From: Haemonchus contortus
Taxonomy: Eukaryota; Nematoda; Chromadorea; Rhabditida; Trichostrongylidae
Length of the DNA stretch: 64,000 nucleotides
Direction of reading: 5' to 3'
Assembly (NCBI GenBank): GCA_000469685.2
Contig: LS997567.1
Location: 40,104,775 to 40,168,774 of the forward strand
The position numbers and the translations under genes are program-made. Shown in pieces: positions 1 through 11,325 of this stretch (positions within the stretch are counted from its first letter, which is position 1; every line of letters begins with the position of its first letter). The notes under the pieces are model-generated. The model was not told the DNA's origin. It did not search any database and was given only the letters and a program-made list of their open reading frames with translations.

Positions 1-286
1 AGGAAACATTACAGAAACGGAAATCTGATAGCGTTTTTTCCTTCGTCAGAGGAAGCGCATAAACAAGCTACTGTTATGGTAACTTATTAAAAGTTTTCAT
101 GTACCTAACTGGTACTTTTACTAGAACTAAGATCACCTTTACACTATACGGATATGAACGATTTGGTTCGCTATTGCACGATTCCGCCATCGATCGTACC
201 AAAATAGAACAGCGTCTTCAGTCGTAGCCTCCCTTCTGGACTAGAACCTCGCTCTGGCATTCTTTACTTTGAAGTAAGGTTCTTCT

Positions 287-664
287 CTAAACTCGAGAAT
301 TCAACTGGAAAGAACGTACTGCCCTATAATTTCCATCTTTTTCACTATTTGAAAGGCGATATGTGAAGTTCACAGTTGTTGCTTCGTTTGTGAAATGTGA
401 CACCTTCAACATCGCCTCATCGTGTTCTATTTCTCTTTGAAACCATTGAACCAGAAGATCTTGGAGATTCATTTCCACAAAAACACGATCCTTTCCGTCA
501 ACCTGTCTGAATTCCACAAGTCGAATTGCCAAACAATTTTGGAAAGACATTTGCAATGAAATATTGCATCTATTGAACCCCACATACATATAAGATGGTA
601 CGTGGCTATTAGGATGTGCAGAAAACAAGTTACGAAATTTTGGAATGGTCCAGATTTCTCTCAT
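287..664 (-). CDS. probable 3'-terminal exon of an unrecognised protein-coding gene
   Basis: An open frame of about 125 codons ends in TAG at 287-289. It is preceded on the minus strand by a splice-acceptor-like CTTCCAG just above position 670, so the upstream ATG at 664 need not be the real start. Composition looks like a folded protein: mixed hydrophobic and charged residues, the segment NLQDLLVQWFQ, scattered cysteines, and no low complexity. The pattern NC..I.L followed about 25 residues later by LLVQWF is faintly like nematode F-box-associated regions, but this is not strong enough to name the family. The frame lies on the strand opposite the gene starting at 1445. I could not join it in phase to the candidate exons further upstream. 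Confidence 0.5.
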   Translation of the reverse strand: MREIWTIPKFRNLFSAHPNSHVPSYMYVGFNRCNISLQMSFQNCLAIRLVEFRQVDGKDRVFVEMNLQDLLVQWFQREIEHDEAMLKVSHFTNEATTVNFTYRLSNSEKDGNYRAVRSFQLNSRV

Positions 665-1093
665 ATTTACCTGGAAGCTTCTATGGGGTTTCTATGTGAG
701 GACACTACCCACGCGCATACACATAACTTCTTCCTTACTTATTGACCGTATAATGACAAAACTGTCTATCTCTGTTCAAAAATATTCCTTTACAAGTCCA
801 GATTTCGCCACTCAGCTGCCTGAACCCGATGGAACTTGTGTCAAGCTTTTGGCCCTGAACTCCTTCCAAGCCGTCCTTTTTTCGAACCTTCATAGCCTGA
901 GAGAATAAGGTTGTAATCGACCCTCGATCTGTTGAACCCATTTTACATTATTTCTATTGAGACTTCCATAAATTCTGGTCTATAGTGAAATTCTCGGAAA
1001 ATACTTTCCACACAGCCTAATAGAATCATCTACCAGCGGGTCAGGTCAGGTTACTGTTACGCTTGATCAGAGAGGCAGTGTTTTGCTTCGTGA

Positions 1094-1303
1094 TTACTTG
1101 CTTCTAGGCTGATTCCTCGAAAAACAGGTTGAAATATTTGTAGAAAACTCAGGCATGCTTTCCAGTTCCAGAGTTTCCATCCGCTGATTCACCATTATTT
1201 TTCTCTTGTCCAGGATTTTTCGTGTTTTGTGGATAGCAATCTTCTGAATCACCAGAAACGCAGGGATGATACGGCCTTCAGAGCGAACAATCATTTCGTC
1301 CAT
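1094..1303 (-). CDS. possible first coding exon of the same minus-strand gene
   Basis: An ATG at 1301-1303 opens a frame of about 69 codons, rich in Lys, Arg, Ile and Glu, that reaches a good donor (GTAATC after AGAAGCAA) near 1095. A second open stretch at about 735-941, in another frame, also looks coding and ends near a GTAAAG donor. Phases of these pieces and of the exon ending at 287 do not close in any combination I tried, so one boundary is wrong or an exon is missing. If real, the gene starts about 140 bp from the start of the gene on the other strand. Confidence 0.3.
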   Translation of the reverse strand: MDEMIVRSEGRIIPAFLVIQKIAIHKTRKILDKRKIMVNQRMETLELESMPEFSTNISTCFSRNQPRSK

Positions 1304-1444
1304 TCATTCGTTCATTTGATGTTTCCCCATGCTTCATCTGCACTTGAAGTTTTCGATCCAATGCTTTTCTATGAATTCACAAAGTGAAGGGAATCAAGTC
1401 GTAGTGTTGTTGAGCTAGTTGTTAACTAGTTAACTATTACTAGT
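1304..1444. promoter_or_regulatory. candidate divergent promoter / 5' leader region
   Basis: This short interval separates the candidate minus-strand ATG at 1303 from the plus-strand ATG at 1445. It holds repeated TAGTTAACTAGT-like palindromic sequence at about 1414-1444 immediately before the plus-strand start codon. No TATA box is obvious. That it is a promoter is inferred only from the head-to-head arrangement. Confidence 0.3.
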
Positions 1445-4400
1445 ATGTCCAAATTCCAGGATTTGATGCGCACCTGGTGCGCACTCCTCCTGCTGTTCCA
1501 TTCGGCAGGCGCTCAGTTTAGTTTCTTCGGCGATTCAGATCGACGGACGTCTCAAATCGAAGCGATAGGGGATCAGTTCGGAGTCCGAGAAGCACTTGGA
1601 GCATGGAGCAAAGTTTTACGAAACATAGCAACTCGTCCACAAATGACCCAAAAGTCAGTTTCACCCTTCTGATTCAACGATTGGTTTTCTTGGATTTTTT
1701 CCTGAAATAGTGTATAAACTTCCACAAGTTTAAAAAATTAATTGATTCAATTCAGGAGGTGAACAATTCAGGAGATCCTGTACACATGCCCTGCAAATTT
1801 GCCTTTTTCATTCAAATCTTTACCAACTCCTTTATTACTTTTCACTTTTGGCTGCAATGTCTCTTTTGCGATATACTGTAAACTATTTTGAAAAATCTTC
1901 CTTCCATGAAACGCTCTTCTGGGTTTTTTTTTCATTTTTAAAGTTTTGGATTAGAGCTTTGTAGCTAAAAATCAAGAAGAGGGTCCTTCGCACAACCTAA
2001 AGCCACCTGAGATTTCATCGAATTCAAGAAAATCCTTGAGCCTTCGTTTGCTTCTGTTAATTCCTGAAGGAATATTTTTATATCAAGAGTAATTCAGGTT
2101 TAACCCAAATGAATTCACAATTGCTCCAAGCGTAAAACGAAAAGAAATAGAAGAAGCTCTACTTGAGAAAAAGGATGGCGAAAAGAAAGCCGATAACATC
2201 ATCAATGAGCGTCTGCTATACTTACTACTGCCAAGGTAAGGTTATATCTGGTTACAGATGTATCAGAGGAGTTACAAGATTCCTCCACTGATCAAGCCAG
2301 TTACTCAGCTCCCATCGAGAATCCTAGTGAAACATAAATCTATATTTGGCCTGTATTGAAGGGTTTTAAGGGCGATTCAATGAAAAAAAGAAAAATAACT
2401 CTTTAAAGCTGGGGCACTTTGTAAAGAAATAATGTGTTTTAATTTATTTTTTCCTCAGACAAGCTGGTACTTGTTAATCCCGTTCTATCCGAACTTTGAA
2501 CCGCCGACCGTACGTGCATGCTGTACTGTAGCGACTTCCCATTAGGGTAAACCCAACATTGCGGGTAGATTGAACTGCAAGTTACCAGAGTTGTATTGTA
2601 CTTTTGTGTATAATCCTATATTTTAAGACTATTTTGCACAATTTTCCTTTCAAAAGTTTCCACTCCATTGGAAATTTGCAGGATCAAGGGTCAGCCACCT
2701 TTCACTACCACAACCCTGCCGACAACGACGACGACCACCACTACCACAGAAACGACGACAACCTCTTCTCCTGCCCCTACAACAACTACCACAACAACTA
2801 CCGCGACTCCAACTACCACAACTACTCCGGCAACAACCTCTACACCAACAGTGGCGCAGTCTTCTGACCCGGATGCATCTGTTCTACCTTCAGCAAAACG
2901 AAAAAATGAACATCCGACTATGGCAAAGTGGTCTGAGGAGGATACAAAAGAGTTCGACCTCGATAGTTCGGAACTGGTAATTTTTTACTCTTCCATCTAT
3001 CTTGTAACCTCTGTCGTTTATCCCTAGAGGCCATCAACTCAAAGTATAAAGCCATTCCACTGGGCGTTTCCTACCTGTGTCACCTGTTGCTCGATCAGTA
3101 ATTAATTTCCTCTGGCTGGGTGCAGTAACATCTCCGTTCGTCCCGGTCTTGCAATTTATTGAACTTTCCCTGCCCCACGAACTGAAAGTGATAATTCACT
3201 GGGTTCGAAGCCGTTTATCAACGAAGTGTCCGACCTAGTCTTCATCTCCAACAATTTACTCTGAGAGCACGAGAAACCAAGAAAAAAATGGGGAAAAAAC
3301 CTCGGAAAAATTCAAAATTTTCAGGCGACCCTAGAAAGGGAGTATACCAAGAAACTGGCCCTTCTGAAGGAGCAGAAGAAGGAACGTGAGAGTAAACGTC
3401 CGGCCAACTCCAAACAGAGCGCTTCGAACGAAAAGTCCAAGGAATTGAAGTCTGCCAAGGTGAGACAAGACGTGCGGAGATTTTCAGGATTAGTTGAGTT
3501 TAGAATTTCGAAGGAAACGATAGATTATTTCAAAAAGTCTTTAGTATTTCCATAATTCAGGTTTCATCGGCTGAACAAGCGGCTGTAACGTTGGTCCCTG
3601 TCCAGAAAAGCCCTACCACATCAGCACCAAAAGGTGACGGGCAGCAATTCACGGTTGTATTCCAAACTGCACCCAAACAAGGGCTTGATGAACGACTAAA
3701 AATTGAATCTAAAGTGCTGTCGATCCTCAGCAAAGTTTTAAAAGACCATGAGGAAAAGTCTAAGGAAAGCTTGAAAGGCCAGTACGCGGATGAGGCCATA
3801 ACTGAGCCGCCACCGGTGCGCGAGCCCACTACCGAGGAAGTCGAAGACGTTACAGAAGTTCATCCGACGTCAGTGGAAAGGGTGGCAGAAATGGAGCTTC
3901 GTAGAGTGTTAGGTGAAAAGGTGAAGGACGATGCCCTACAGCAGGAATCACCCACGCTCGCCTCGTCATCGATAGAAGAGACTGTGGATTCCGACCCGAG
4001 CACAGCCAAACCGGGGAACGAGCTGACAGAGCCGTCTGATTCATCAAAGCTTTTGGAGAATTCTGTTCCTACGGCGTCTGTAGAAGTCCGAGTCCCAGCC
4101 GAAGAGGCAAATGAAGTGAATGAGGTAATCTTGAAGAAAATTTTTCTTTTCCTATTGAAGGAACGTTTTCGTTTCAGATGTTAGCTTTAATAGAAGCTGA
4201 TGAGAAGGCAGAAAAAGCAGAAGCTGCCTCTTCGGATCCGAAGGCAATGAAAATACTCAGAGAGAAGACGAGGGCCAAAATACTGGCATTCTTGCAAAAA
4301 CGAGGTTTCAGGATTATCGTTGGATCATTTATTTGACAAAAATTGTTTCAAACAAGCTTTCAGTGGAGCTGATGACAGAACAACTGGAACGAGCCGCACT

Positions 4401-7400
4401 GTCTGCAAGTACTACCACTGCGTCTACTAGTACCGCCGCTAGGTCTTCTAGTGCTACCTCTACCACAACTCCCCAGTCCACTGTGACCACCACGGAGATT
4501 CCACAAACCAATGACAACACTACAACAGATACAACAATAATGGAGACGACGACTGAACCTCCTACAACGGTGTCCACTACAGTACCATCCACTACAACGG
4601 AAGAGGAAAAGGAGAAAGACGAAGAAAAGGCGTTCAAGCAAATACCAGATGCGGAACAGGACGATCCATCTGGTACGTTCTGAACAGGAAATAATACTCT
4701 GAGTATAATAGTAGTTTTTAAACAGTTAGTTCGTACTGGAGTAAACATTTACCAAAGTAATGTGTCATACTAAGTTCCATAGGAAAACTTGTAGCAAGTA
4801 GCGGTAGTGCTTTCCGAAAATCTTACATAAGGCAATTGTCAGGGACCTTTCAACTCGGTTTTTACGACATTCCTCAAGGAACTACTTAAACAATGAATAA
4901 ATAAGTAAATAAACATTGAGCGACTATTTGGAAATGGTCAGTAAAGGCACTACTGAAGAGTAAAGTAAATCCAAGTCGCAGTACTTACAGTTGGGCATAC
5001 AACGAGCACAGCTGCAACAACGGAGACATCTACCGAGTCGAAGGAGACCACCACGGCCGTGAATAAACCCAAGGTTCGCTAGTTCTACATTTTTCCTGTT
5101 TCATCCAGAAATTTCTCCAGACAGGAGAAGTGTTATACATTGAGAGTGATATTATGACCATCGTCAGAAATAAATAAAACAACTCCGCCCTCTTCCTCTG
5201 AGTAGCGAGAAGGCTGAAAGTAAACCTCGATTTTCAGAAAGGGTTGAAGGTCCCCCATTGGGGGCATACACTGTCTTCGAGAGGTGTTTTCAAGCCACTT
5301 TCACTATGTATCGGGAGAACTGAGAAATATGGGAAACCTCCAGTTGTTAGATCCTAAGGTTACACTGATAAGCAGAGTGAAGTTAAGCTTGAAGTTGTTG
5401 TTACAGGTCTACAGGTGTGGTGCAGTAGGATCAAACTTGTAGCGTCGCGGCGAGAGAGACATCGCGCGGCGAAGCGTAGGAAGGAATGTAGCAGAATGCA
5501 GCAGCAAGTAAGAAATACAGGAGCAAAAGAACTATCAGTAGAATGGCGCCTAAAGTAATAACCGCATAGCGATTAGGCTTTAAGGAGAACGATAGAACTG
5601 TTATAATGAGGCAAATGGTTCGCGACAGCCGCGAGCGGCGGATGGATTACATAATACCGTTCCTACTGCCCGTCTCCCCAAGTCTACAAATGCCTCCTAA
5701 CAGCTGAATTGTTGATGATTTCAGCACTTTCCGAGGAAATGTCTAATTGCAGGCCTCCAACCCTATTTTTGATCCAAAACTGGCAAATGTAATTACTCCC
5801 ATCGCTGGTATCATCGACAACATCGGCCCCATCATAGCACCGCTTCTTCAGGCTCGAGCGGCGGCAGCTGCAAAGGTGAGTTGTTAATTGGTTCCAATTT
5901 GACGAATTAAATGGGATTTTTCCAGACTGCGGGTGTCAGAACGTATGAGCCACAAGGAAGAGGTAATTTACGAGTTTTAGGCTAAGGGTACAATTTGTAA
6001 TAAGTCTAATCACTCTCAGATTTGTTGGCGAACTCGGACGGAGAAAACTCGATAATCGGCTATGGAACTCAACTTGCTCGAGAGATTCTCGTTCCAGGTT
6101 CATTGCAAAGGGACAGAGAGGTTGGAATCTTTCCGTGATTTCCTGTTGTATCATACTCTACTGAATTTTCTATAACTGTAACCCGAGAGGGTCTAGATAG
6201 CGGGATAGGTTGAAGCGCAAGCCTCTAAGGTACAGGTACAGGTTCGCGCCTCGCATGGGACTATGAGGTCTTATAGACACTCAGCATTCTTACTGTTACA
6301 TTGTTATAGCCAAATTGAACTGTAATCGATACTTAAAAATAAGAAAAAAGACAAATTAAGTCAGGTGTTTCCTCGATAGTCCTGGAATCTGACGCTTTTT
6401 TGAGGAAATTTGGATACATAAAGTCCGATTTCAGGAGAAGCAAAAAGCTTTGGCAGCCAAGATCGCGCAGGTGAAGGAAAATCTCAAGTATCACGGCAAC
6501 GGTGGAAACGATGTAGGTTGATGTTCAGTATGAAAAACAGAGCTGTAGTTCCAATTGGTCCTACCTACGTTTCAGGCTCGACCTATTCCAATCTACCAAG
6601 CCCTTGTGGCACCTCCTCTTCCACGACCGGGATCTGCCCAGTCTTCACCTTCACTGATCCAGCAAGCATCGCATGAGATTCAACAAGGGAAAGCCCCTCA
6701 TTCTGCACTCCCACCGTTCTTTGTAGCTCCACCTCCCGGTTACGTTGGACCGCTACCTCCACCACCACCTCCACCTCCTGTACTTCCTTCACAATTTGCA
6801 GTTGAAGCACCGAGAAGTAGGTTTTTATACCAATAGTTTCAACGGTAAAATTGTTAAGAGATCCCTTACAGAAGCTCCTTATCCAAGAATTCCTTCTGAA
6901 AATGCAGTAGAGGCTACTTCTCCAAATGTTGTATATTACCCGGTCGAATCGGATAAGCGGCCTGCGTTCACCATCGAGTCCGCCCCTACTGAATCACGAA
7001 GAAAATCTATCCCAGTAGCCGCACCGGTTTCGAAAGGTAAATCCACAACTTCCTTCATGTCTGAAGTAAGAAGTCTCCGTGCCTGTACTCAGAACACCCA
7101 GAGATCCACACTTCTTCAGGGCCAGACAGTACCGGATTCGAAAGAGGGCGATCGGAGGTGAAGTCGACATTTTTGGAGGATTCTGGTGAGTCATTTACAA
7201 CTTTGCGATAGATTCTTTACTTGTTTGTAGTTCAGTAGTATGATTCTTAAAAGATGCCGTGATCACAATGTTTTCTTTATTTACTGTTTACTAAATATTT
7301 TACTTGATATTTTTGTAGGTCTAATGGTGGGTGGTCATGATAGCAGTGATACATCGTCATCGCATTCCCGAAGTTTAGAGCAAAGGTCAAGCTTTGGAGG

Positions 7401-8181
7401 CGGAGGATTCGGAGGTATGAACTAGTAATTTTGAAAACATACATTACAACAGAGTAGGAACCCCTACCCAAGTTTACGAGCGCACCTATTAGACCGTTTC
7501 AACATTGCTCTAATCGAAAACACTTTAGTACCAGTTCTCAAGAGTAACAGATCGCTAATGGCCGTGAAAACGTTGAACTACTCGAAAGATACTTCAGAAC
7601 TTTACAGAAATTGATTCTTTCAACTTAAGTATGAAAACGTTGCCCTAAGACGGGAACAGCGGAGGGCGATGGGGTTGATTAAATTACCAGTTGGAGGTAG
7701 TTCCTTCCAGAGTAATAAATCTTTTCATGAAGTTGAGCACGCTATGAGAGTTTCCTGGTCAGGGTCTCGTCAGGAACTTCCAGTTCATATACTCAGTCCC
7801 GACTAGTAGGTCTGTGCTCAGGCCCGACTAGTAGGTAAGGAACGTGTCCAGGCCCCAATGAACTTCTCAGTGATAAAAGTCGTTTTGACTCCAAACACCA
7901 TTCTCGGACCTTATCTCTGAAACCTACCGAAGACCATCCCGTGAGTTCATTCTCACTCTTTGGTAGACCGTAGTAAATCGGAGGTCCCCAACTAAAATTA
8001 CTTTGTTAACAGAGCAGTAAAAGCAACCTCCCCCCCCTTTACTGGTATCGATGAGGATTCACTGATATCATGAATTTCAGGTGGACGTCGTCCGACAGAG
8101 TCCTTCGAAGAAGCCGCTTCATCATCCGTCGAAAGTTTCTCGTCCTATCGTTCTGCACGGAAGAGAATGATGAAGCACTAG
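1445..8181 (+). CDS. large secreted Thr/Pro-rich mucin-like protein, 955 residues
   Basis: Seventeen exons close in phase from ATG to TAG: 1445-1653, 2098-2235, 2682-2976, 3325-3459, 3561-4124, 4178-4304, 4364-4672, 4991-5073, 5753-5875, 5926-5962, 6020-6120, 6435-6512, 6576-6816, 6872-7036, 7120-7185, 7319-7414 and 8081-8181. Residues 1-23 form a signal peptide (CALLLLF core, predicted cut after AGA). A Thr-rich block at about 124-175 and a second at about 505-570, both made of ACN codons, look like O-glycosylation domains. They are separated by Lys/Glu-rich, probably coiled or disordered sequence. A hydrophobic, Ala-rich stretch (IAGIIDNIGPIIAPLLQ) lies near 630-650, eight prolines at 794-801, and a Gly-rich segment near 917-924, before a basic C-terminus. 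Codon phase and acceptors make the model firm; the function is unknown. It is probably an extracellular, cuticle or surface-coat protein (inference). I recognise no catalytic domain. Confidence 0.85.
5412..5680 (+). repeat. dispersed repeat, copy A (intronic)
   Basis: About 270 bp inside the 5074-5752 intron of the mucin-like gene match 60491-60760 in the same orientation. Shared features in order: GGTGTGGTGCAGT at the start, a GC-rich CGGCG block, GGAATGTAGC, a middle section with AAAAGAA..AGTAG and AATAA..GCATA, CGCGACxGxCGCG, and GATTACA..ACCG..ACTGCC at the end. No terminal inverted repeat, ORF or target duplication is evident. It is probably a non-autonomous mobile element or diverged SINE. 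Confidence 0.6.
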
Positions 8182-8974
8182 CTCTGTACGTGTATCACAC
8201 TGAAACTGGTCGACATCGTGCACTATCACCAATTAATAATAATTATATAATTTAATTGAGAGATAAAGATTAAGAACTCGTTTGTGTATTGGTGTCTCCT
8301 TTCGAGACTATTTTGAATAGCGTAATGACGTCTTGAAGGGTTTCCCATAGAGTGGAGGGTAACAGTGATACCCATCGACGACGTGGTTTCCTGCTCTGCC
8401 CAAAATAGATTTCAGAGGAAATACGGCTAAAATTTCTTGTGTTCATAAAATATACAGCAAACACTAAGCTGAGCTCATAACAGCTCATATTTCATTCATA
8501 GCCTTCTCTTGATTTTATATTCCTCCATATATTTTTGCAACAACAAACTTTTTCATGCATGACTGCCCATTTTTGAGGCCTTGCAGTCAGTTTTTATCCA
8601 GTAAATGGGTTCGAGCTTCAAGCTCTACTGGTAAACAACACTTTACAATATTTTCCATAGGTTTCTGACCGTATGAGATCACTGAGATTTCTTAAGAACA
8701 TTTACCTACTCATTCGATGTTAACTTGTATTCGTGAGAAAGAGTGGCAGGGTTATAAGTTAGGCATTCACAAACGCGTGACTCCGTTGTAGTTCATACTA
8801 TAGCATAAGAGTGCTACTGTTGGCAACTTTCATCAATTTGAATCCGAGGAAGTTCAATTACAACTCAGTGTGACATAAGGTTCGTTTTTTAGATATATGA
8901 GAACAACACATTCCCCCTTCCATCGGGCATAATTGGATTTAGTTATTATATGCTCCTTCTTAACCTTTTATTGT

Positions 8975-9271
8975 TTCCATGGTTCAAGCTAGAGGTGAAG
9001 GTGGTAGTGCTCAAACCACGCTTGAGTTCGACTTCGACCTGCCGACCCTGTAGCTGATCTTGAAGTTTGGTTTCGAAGATGAGGATAAGTAAATTACTTG
9101 ATATTGCTGGAAAGTTTACTTGTTTATGGACACTCTCTTCAGTAAAAATAGGTAAGAAGTTTCAGAGGCAATTTCCCACTTTTTCGAGTTGCGACAGGTG
9201 AACAGGCGGAAACAACTGGATGAGGTTTACTGGTATGAGAAGGTATCAAAGCTACCTACTCATCCATTTTG
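8975..9271 (+). repeat. diverged direct repeat, copy 1
   Basis: This segment matches 9594-9986 along its length. Shared landmarks are CTCAAACCA, CTTGAGxTCGAC, GTAGCTxATCTTGAAG, AGGATAAGTxAA, GAxACTGCTGG/GATATTGCTGG, AAGTTTACTTGTTTAT, CTCTTCAGTAA, GTTTACTGGTATGAGAA and CTACCTACTCATCC. A third shared segment, GTGACATAAGGTTCGTTTTTTAG, lies at about 8871 and again at about 10022, so the duplicated unit is probably longer than one repeat. Confidence 0.65.
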
Positions 9272-9593
9272 CAGTAAAATGCGTCTCAAAGAAGAAAGCG
9301 ACTGACTCATCTTTACACCTGACTAGATGTATAGCTTTCATTTTTCACATTTGTAATGGATACCCAGTCAAGATAATTAATTAATCTGAAATGGTGAACG
9401 CCCTAGGCTCATGCTGGAAGTTCCGAGGAAAAACTTTTCATGAAGGTCCTGTAAAATGCCAAAAAATTTATGAACTTCAAATACACCTTCAATTACATTG
9501 TTCGGATCCTTCCAAGATCTTCTTGGGACCTGTTCAATTCGGTGTTTCAGAGAGAAAATAGATTAATCGCCTCCATGTACAAACTGTACTTCA

Positions 9594-9986
9594 TGTTCCC
9601 ATAATTCAAACCAGGGGTGGAGGTGGTACTACTCAAACCAGCCTTGAGCTCGACCTATGTAGCTAATCTTGAAGGTCGATTTCCATGATTAGGATAAGTG
9701 AAGTTCTTGATACTGCTGGGAAGTTTACTTGTTTATATGATATTTTTACTTTTATTTTTTTTATTTATAGTTTTTATTTTTATTTATTTTGATGTTCACA
9801 GTTTACTTGTTTAGTTTACTTGTTTATGTATACTCTTCAGTAATCTTAGTAAGACGTTTCAAAGACGATTCCACAATTTTTTGGGCTGGCACAACTTAAC
9901 AGGTGCTAGAGGTAACTGAATGAAGTTTACTGGTATGAGAAAAGAATCAAAACTACCTACTCATCCATACTTCATGTAGCAACCAG
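9594..9986 (+). repeat. diverged direct repeat, copy 2 with T-rich insertion
   Basis: This is the second copy of the unit at 8975-9271. It is longer because about 90 bp of T/A-rich sequence around 9738-9830 interrupt it, and the motif GTTTACTTGTTTA is itself repeated across the insertion. That looks like local slippage or an insertion with a short duplication. Confidence 0.6.
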
Positions 9987-11245
9987 ATTTCTGGCTCTTG
10001 TTCGAATGCAGTAAGAAAACCTGTGACATAAGGTTCGTTTTTTAGGTGGACACGAACAGCTCATTTTCTCATTTGAACGTGCACTTCTTTTTCTCAAAAT
10101 TTCAGACTTTTTCCTCTTCCCATTACCCTCCGCTAGCGCCTACGCGTGGGGGGATGTAGCACAGGCGTTGTATATCGCTGTGTAGTACTAGCTAGTATAT
10201 GCGCTTCTCTTAGCTGCTCTGTTGACATCGTCGATGTTTTTGAGTAATTGGGATGATCTCCGTGGACATATGGATAAGCAATAGCTCATGCACAATCACA
10301 CTATGGCTGATCCTGAAGTAAACCTTCACAAACATACACATACACACCCAGAGACTCACACTCAAACAAAATATCAGTGCCAGTGCATGTGCCTGAGCTG
10401 CTTCGAGGGGCTTGCGTCAGTTGCCACCGCCCTCATTTCCCGGGCGCTCACTAGGCTCTACTGCCAGATGCACTCGCCCCCCTTCTCCACACAATTCTTT
10501 CACCCATCTACCCCCCACTTTTTTTTTACTGCGATGTAATTATCAATATATGTTGCGGCTCACTATTACTTTCCTTATACTATATCTCTATAAAGTAAGA
10601 TTGCTTCCTCCAGAATGTCCCACGTTGACTGAAAAAGTGACAGCTTGACAAGGTCAACTCCACGTGTCAGTACTTTGAGCCACTCCTCCTTAAGTAGTAA
10701 TACTCAGACTACTCTGTACTGATTTACTGTTAAAGTACAAGTTTAATTTTGTAGTATCTCCTTGTATTTCGTGCTATTTCAATACTCTCCACTCAATCCT
10801 CATCAGCAGTACAGATTAGACGTCTTAATGAGACGAATTTCTTCAGAAATCACCCATTTTCCCATTTTCACGCTTTCTAGGGCACTGTTGGAAAAATAAG
10901 CTCTTTAAGTGAAGAACGAATCCTCATTTCATTCTTTTTATATTTTTGTTATTTTTATTGGACGGAGGCCCTTTGATAGAGGTAGATGTAAAAATAAGGC
11001 CGATTGAATGAAACATGAATCCTTTAAGAAGAAAGGTCGTTCCATTAAATCGACTCCATCGTCAAAGGCAACTATCTTCTAATGGCCTACTTCTTTGGAA
11101 CTACTAGCCGTTTACCAGTTGAATGAACCATGAAGTTCTGCTACAAAGCCTTTCAGGGGTTTTCGGAATTGGTCAATGCATGCATATTACTAGTACACCT
11201 TTGAAATTGCAAGTCTACAGTCCCGGCAGGGGTAATAAGGTGAAT

Positions 11246-11325
11246 ACAGTAAGTCGTGATAATGTGATGTAAGTTGTGATAATGTGATGTAAGTTATGAT
11301 AATGTGGTGTAATTTCTGATAATGG
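11246..11325 (+). repeat. 20-bp tandem repeat, about four units
   Basis: The unit reads approximately AAGTTGTGATAATGTGATGT and is repeated with a few substitutions. The last unit degenerates to TTTCTGATAATGGG. It lies in intergenic DNA with no supported gene. Confidence 0.75.

Noticed and set aside
4329..4748. Val-rich minus-strand open frame opposite the second Thr block
   Set aside because: It is the complement of ACN (Thr) repeats of the mucin-like gene, whose exon closes in phase on the plus strand; the frame is a shadow.
6583..6810. Val/Gln-rich minus-strand frame
   Set aside because: Complement of the proline-rich exon of the mucin-like gene.
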